Virus record (IMG/VR): IMGVR_UViG_3300035145_002457
Location: 20,587-84,586 of that record
Direction: 5' to 3' (one strand)
Source: a virus
Length of the DNA stretch: 64,000 nucleotides
Position 1 is the first letter of the stretch, and every line of letters begins with the position of its first letter. The notes under the pieces are model-generated. The model was not told the origin of the DNA. It worked only from the letters and a program-made list of their open reading frames with translations, and searched no databases. The position numbers and the translations under genes are program-made. This document shows, piece by piece, positions 62,063 through 64,000 of the stretch.

Positions 62063-62545
62063 TTATACATTAGAGGGATTTGGATAAAAGATTTTACAGC
62101 CGTTTTCGTTGTCTTCTGCGACACTTATCTCTACAAACCGGCCAGGATATTTGTTAGAGATTTCATTGTACAAGTCATCTGCGATCATTTCACAGCTCTT
62201 GTGGTTAAGTTCTAGTACGCCTTCAACGTCATAGAGTCTTTGCATCCAGCGTTTAAACTGTATAAACTCAATGTCTCTGTCATTATGAAACACTTGAATT
62301 CTAACATTAAAGTGGAATATATGGCGATGTGGAATACCTAAAAAACTTACATCATCCCAATCACCTGTTGCTAATTTAGGGTCTTTGTCTGCACCTGGGT
62401 ACATATGCACACCTTCTTTTGAAAACGTTACCCATATACTTCTTTCTGCTTTATGCATTACGTTTTCCTGTGCAATTTTCTTATCTTCTTCTCTCATCAT
62501 ACGTAACATACCTTCATAGTATCTTTCTTGATTGTTTATATCCAT
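62063..62545 (-). CDS. QueD-like 6-carboxytetrahydropterin synthase candidate (160 aa)
   Basis: GIPHRHIFHFNVRIQVF supplies the HxH zinc pair (H73, H75) and H47 in FSKEGVHMYPGA a possible third ligand. RDIEFIQFKRWMQRLYD corresponds to the helix after the second strand, ELNHKSCEMIADDLYNEI to the PT-E-N-A helix, and ISVAEDNENGCKIF to the final E-T-N-A strand. The Cys usually found before HGH is absent, so activity may differ. With folE and queE nearby, the 7-deazaguanine route is the likely pathway. Family assignment is moderate. Confidence 0.55.
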   Translation of the reverse strand: MDINNQERYYEGMLRMMREEDKKIAQENVMHKAERSIWVTFSKEGVHMYPGADKDPKLATGDWDDVSFLGIPHRHIFHFNVRIQVFHNDRDIEFIQFKRWMQRLYDVEGVLELNHKSCEMIADDLYNEISNKYPGRFVEISVAEDNENGCKIFYPNPSNV

Positions 62546-62552
62546 TATATGC

Positions 62553-63086
62553 TCACAATATCACTTTGTCAAGGCCATATTTTGCCCAATCAGTAAATTT
62601 TTCACTATCTTGTAGATCGTGCAGTCTATGACACCAAACGCCTGGGTTAGATGCCTTAAAGTCTTTGTCGTCAATTTTCAACATAGTGTTGTAATTCCAT
62701 TGTCGAATGTAAGGCACCGGAACACGCAACTGTGGAATAAAATTATCATACTCAATTAAACCGCTTTCTAAAAATGCTTCAGCAAGTGCAATAGGAATAT
62801 CAAGCGAACAAAGATAACCTTCGTCGAGGAATTCTTTTATCATATCTTCCCATTCACTCCATTCGTCTGCATCATCTGGAAAATTAGTACCTGGATTAAA
62901 ACTGTGATTTGCACCAAAGAATAAGTGTTGACATTTATGTGTGTTATAGAAAGTCATTATTTCTTCAGTGTCTTGTACACCTTCAATAAAAAGTGTTTTC
63001 ATTTTATATGCAGGAGTTTTTTCTACTTCGTGACCAACAAAGTAACAAACTTTTTCTACAATACCTTCTTCGTAATCTCTTTTCAT
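62553..63086 (-). CDS. Unrecognised protein in the base-modification block (177 aa)
   Basis: An alpha/beta protein with YFVGHEVEKTPAYKMKTLF, HKCQHLFFGANHSFNPG and EGYLCSLDIPIALAEAFLE. These look like alternating strands and helices, and the HKCQHLFF stretch could bind metal, but I recognise no family. It lies between the QueD-like and TGT/DpdA-like genes and is coupled by ATGA to the upstream gene, so a role in making or inserting a modified base is an inference from position. Confidence 0.65.
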   Translation of the reverse strand: MKRDYEEGIVEKVCYFVGHEVEKTPAYKMKTLFIEGVQDTEEIMTFYNTHKCQHLFFGANHSFNPGTNFPDDADEWSEWEDMIKEFLDEGYLCSLDIPIALAEAFLESGLIEYDNFIPQLRVPVPYIRQWNYNTMLKIDDKDFKASNPGVWCHRLHDLQDSEKFTDWAKYGLDKVIL

Positions 63087-63286
63087 CCTAGTGCCTTTAG
63101 TTCTCTTTCTAATCTATAAATTTCGTCTTTAAGCCATAATTTTTTAGTTTTCATTCTATTAACAATTTCTTCACGTTCAAACTTTTTATACATTTCTTTT
63201 ATTTCATCATCCAACGTCCTGTGCTTTCTATAAAGTTCTTGTAAATGCACAGCAAGTTTATTGTGTTTGTCCGTGAAGTTGCTCAT
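63083..63286 (-). CDS. DUF465/YdcH-like small coiled-coil protein (67 aa)
   Basis: HRTLDDEIKEMYKKFE and MKTKKLWLKDEIYRLERE reproduce the H-LD-EI ... KK-KL-LKDEI pattern of the small DUF465 family, a two-helix hairpin. The biochemical role is unknown in bacteria too. It overlaps the partial gene upstream by 29 bases and the next gene by ATGA. Confidence 0.65.
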   Translation of the reverse strand: MSNFTDKHNKLAVHLQELYRKHRTLDDEIKEMYKKFEREEIVNRMKTKKLWLKDEIYRLERELKALG

Positions 63287-64000
63287 ATTCTAAGTCCTCA
63301 AGTTTTTGTTCGTCTAATATTAATTCATCATCGTCTTGTGTTTCTTCAACATCAAAAAGTTCAGCAAACTTAGGTCTTGCACTAACTATCTTTTTGCCAG
63401 TATAACCTCTTGTTCCTCTTATACTCATTAAGAACTTTTCGTGTCCTTCGATAACTGCAATGCTTTCTTCTAATGTTGTCTTTGAGAATATTTCTTCCAC
63501 AACATCTCTAAAAAATATCCTGTCAAATTGCTCTTGTACAAGCATTGAAGGAATTGTTCCGTTGTCGTATTGTCTATTTGCTTCTTGTACTGCATTAATG
63601 TGACTCCAAACATTATGACCCATTTGTATTGCATAACTAAATGAGTCCCAGCTAGTCTTCCCTTCTTTACCGATTTTGTTTAGGTCTCCAGGAGCATATG
63701 TACAAACGTCTGATACTTTGAGTTCTGCTGTAATTGGGGAGTCTTCAAAGTTTTTAAATATCCCATCTGAAACAGTAGCGTCTCTAAACAAGCGGTTGTC
63801 TGTAGCATACTTCTTATCGTCAACTGACGGCACCATTCGATATGTCCATTTCGAACGATCCTTTGTTTCATTCTGTATGTATACTTGTCCATTTGCGGTG
63901 GCAAGAAAAGGACTAGCACAATCAAAAGTAATAGTAAAGTTTTCATTGTAATACTTTCTTACTGCACGTTGGATATCTGTTAATAAAAGAGCCCATTCTA
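63258..64000 (-). CDS. TGT/DpdA-like transglycosylase, C-terminal part, 5' end outside the window
   Basis: The frame is open from the window edge (EWALLLTDIQRAV...) through the ATG at 63836, so about 247 C-terminal residues are visible and the true start is outside. FDCASPFLATANGQVYI resembles the F-D-x-x-x-P-x-R-x-A-x-N-G strand of tRNA-guanine transglycosylases, and SYAIQMGHNVWSHINAVQEANRQY the HN-containing helix near their end. The last 60 residues are acidic. DpdA proteins of this superfamily insert preQ0-type bases into phage DNA; the gene context (folE, queE, queD-like) supports that. The zinc-binding C-x-C-x2-C motif is not seen. Confidence 0.5.
   Translation of the reverse strand, partial: EWALLLTDIQRAVRKYYNENFTITFDCASPFLATANGQVYIQNETKDRSKWTYRMVPSVDDKKYATDNRLFRDATVSDGIFKNFEDSPITAELKVSDVCTYAPGDLNKIGKEGKTSWDSFSYAIQMGHNVWSHINAVQEANRQYDNGTIPSMLVQEQFDRIFFRDVVEEIFSKTTLEESIAVIEGHEKFLMSIRGTRGYTGKKIVSARPKFAELFDVEETQDDDELILDEQKLEDLEYEQLHGQTQ

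Noticed and set aside
61763-62215. Plus-strand frame of 150 codons across 61835-62215
   Set aside because: It is opposite three coupled minus-strand genes; local GC richness explains the lack of stops. The hydrophobic translation shows no domain.
1-64000. tRNA genes, CRISPR arrays, IS elements, integrase or attachment sites
   Set aside because: Gaps are all under about 100 bases and hold no cloverleaf-like or repeat-spacer pattern; no transposase or integrase motif was seen. A tRNA scan would be decisive.

Overview
The window looks like the genome of a marine T4-like myovirus, lytic and AT-rich (roughly one third GC by eye). The evidence is a tandem set of long tail-fibre genes, T4-type late promoter boxes (NATAAATA) in front of structural genes, a T4-type RNase H, the MoxR ATPase plus VWA pair typical of marine T4-like phages, and dense packing with ATGA/TAATG overlaps. 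GC content and gene content fit a phage of SAR11 (Pelagibacter) or Prochlorococcus. No photosynthesis gene, tRNA, integrase, IS element or CRISPR array is visible, so the host cannot be fixed. No stretch longer than about 100 bases lacks a gene.

Layout. (1) 1-16652, plus strand: virion structure. A giant structural protein enters from outside the window, followed by a 204-aa structural protein, three tail fibres that share one N-terminal module but carry different tips, and a short fibre-like protein; late promoters at 9197, 14162 and 15695. (2) 16656-44954, mostly plus strand: an unusual accessory region opened by a consensus sigma70-type promoter (TTGACA-17-TATACT). Its core, 16710-40205, is a nearly gapless plus-strand run; one minus-strand gene (40193-41329) and a further plus-strand series (41394-44954) follow. 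It holds 14 radical-SAM enzymes, five glycosyltransferase-like proteins, a methyltransferase, a nitroreductase-like flavoprotein, three Fe(II)/2OG-type oxygenases, an SDR-like protein, an SGNH-like protein, a sulfotransferase, an alpha/beta hydrolase and a few unknowns. (3) 44946-49137: a nucleotide-sugar dehydrogenase, a GNAT-like protein and a B12-type radical-SAM enzyme on minus, with one glycosyltransferase-like gene on plus. (4) 49165-64000, minus strand: another tail fibre, small conserved phage genes, a VWA metallopeptidase-like protein and MoxR ATPase each behind a sigma70 promoter, RNase H, and a nucleotide-modification set (GTP cyclohydrolase I, QueE, a QueD-like protein, a phosphoribosyltransferase, an MBD4-like DNA glycosylase, and a partial TGT/DpdA-like protein at the edge).

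How it may work together. Region 1 builds the adhesion apparatus. Region 2 looks like a biosynthetic pathway carried by a virus: radical chemistry, hydroxylation, reduction, sulfation, methylation and glycosyl transfer on an unknown substrate, which could be a host surface glycan, a virion protein or a peptide. Its promoter class suggests expression before the late structural genes. Region 4 plausibly makes a 7-deazaguanine (preQ0-type) base and places it in DNA, with repair and nuclease functions alongside.

Limits: all family calls are from reading motifs; no database search was run. The two edge genes (1-9201 and 63258-64000) are incomplete. Start sites were changed from the longest possible frame where a Shine-Dalgarno or promoter position argued for it.
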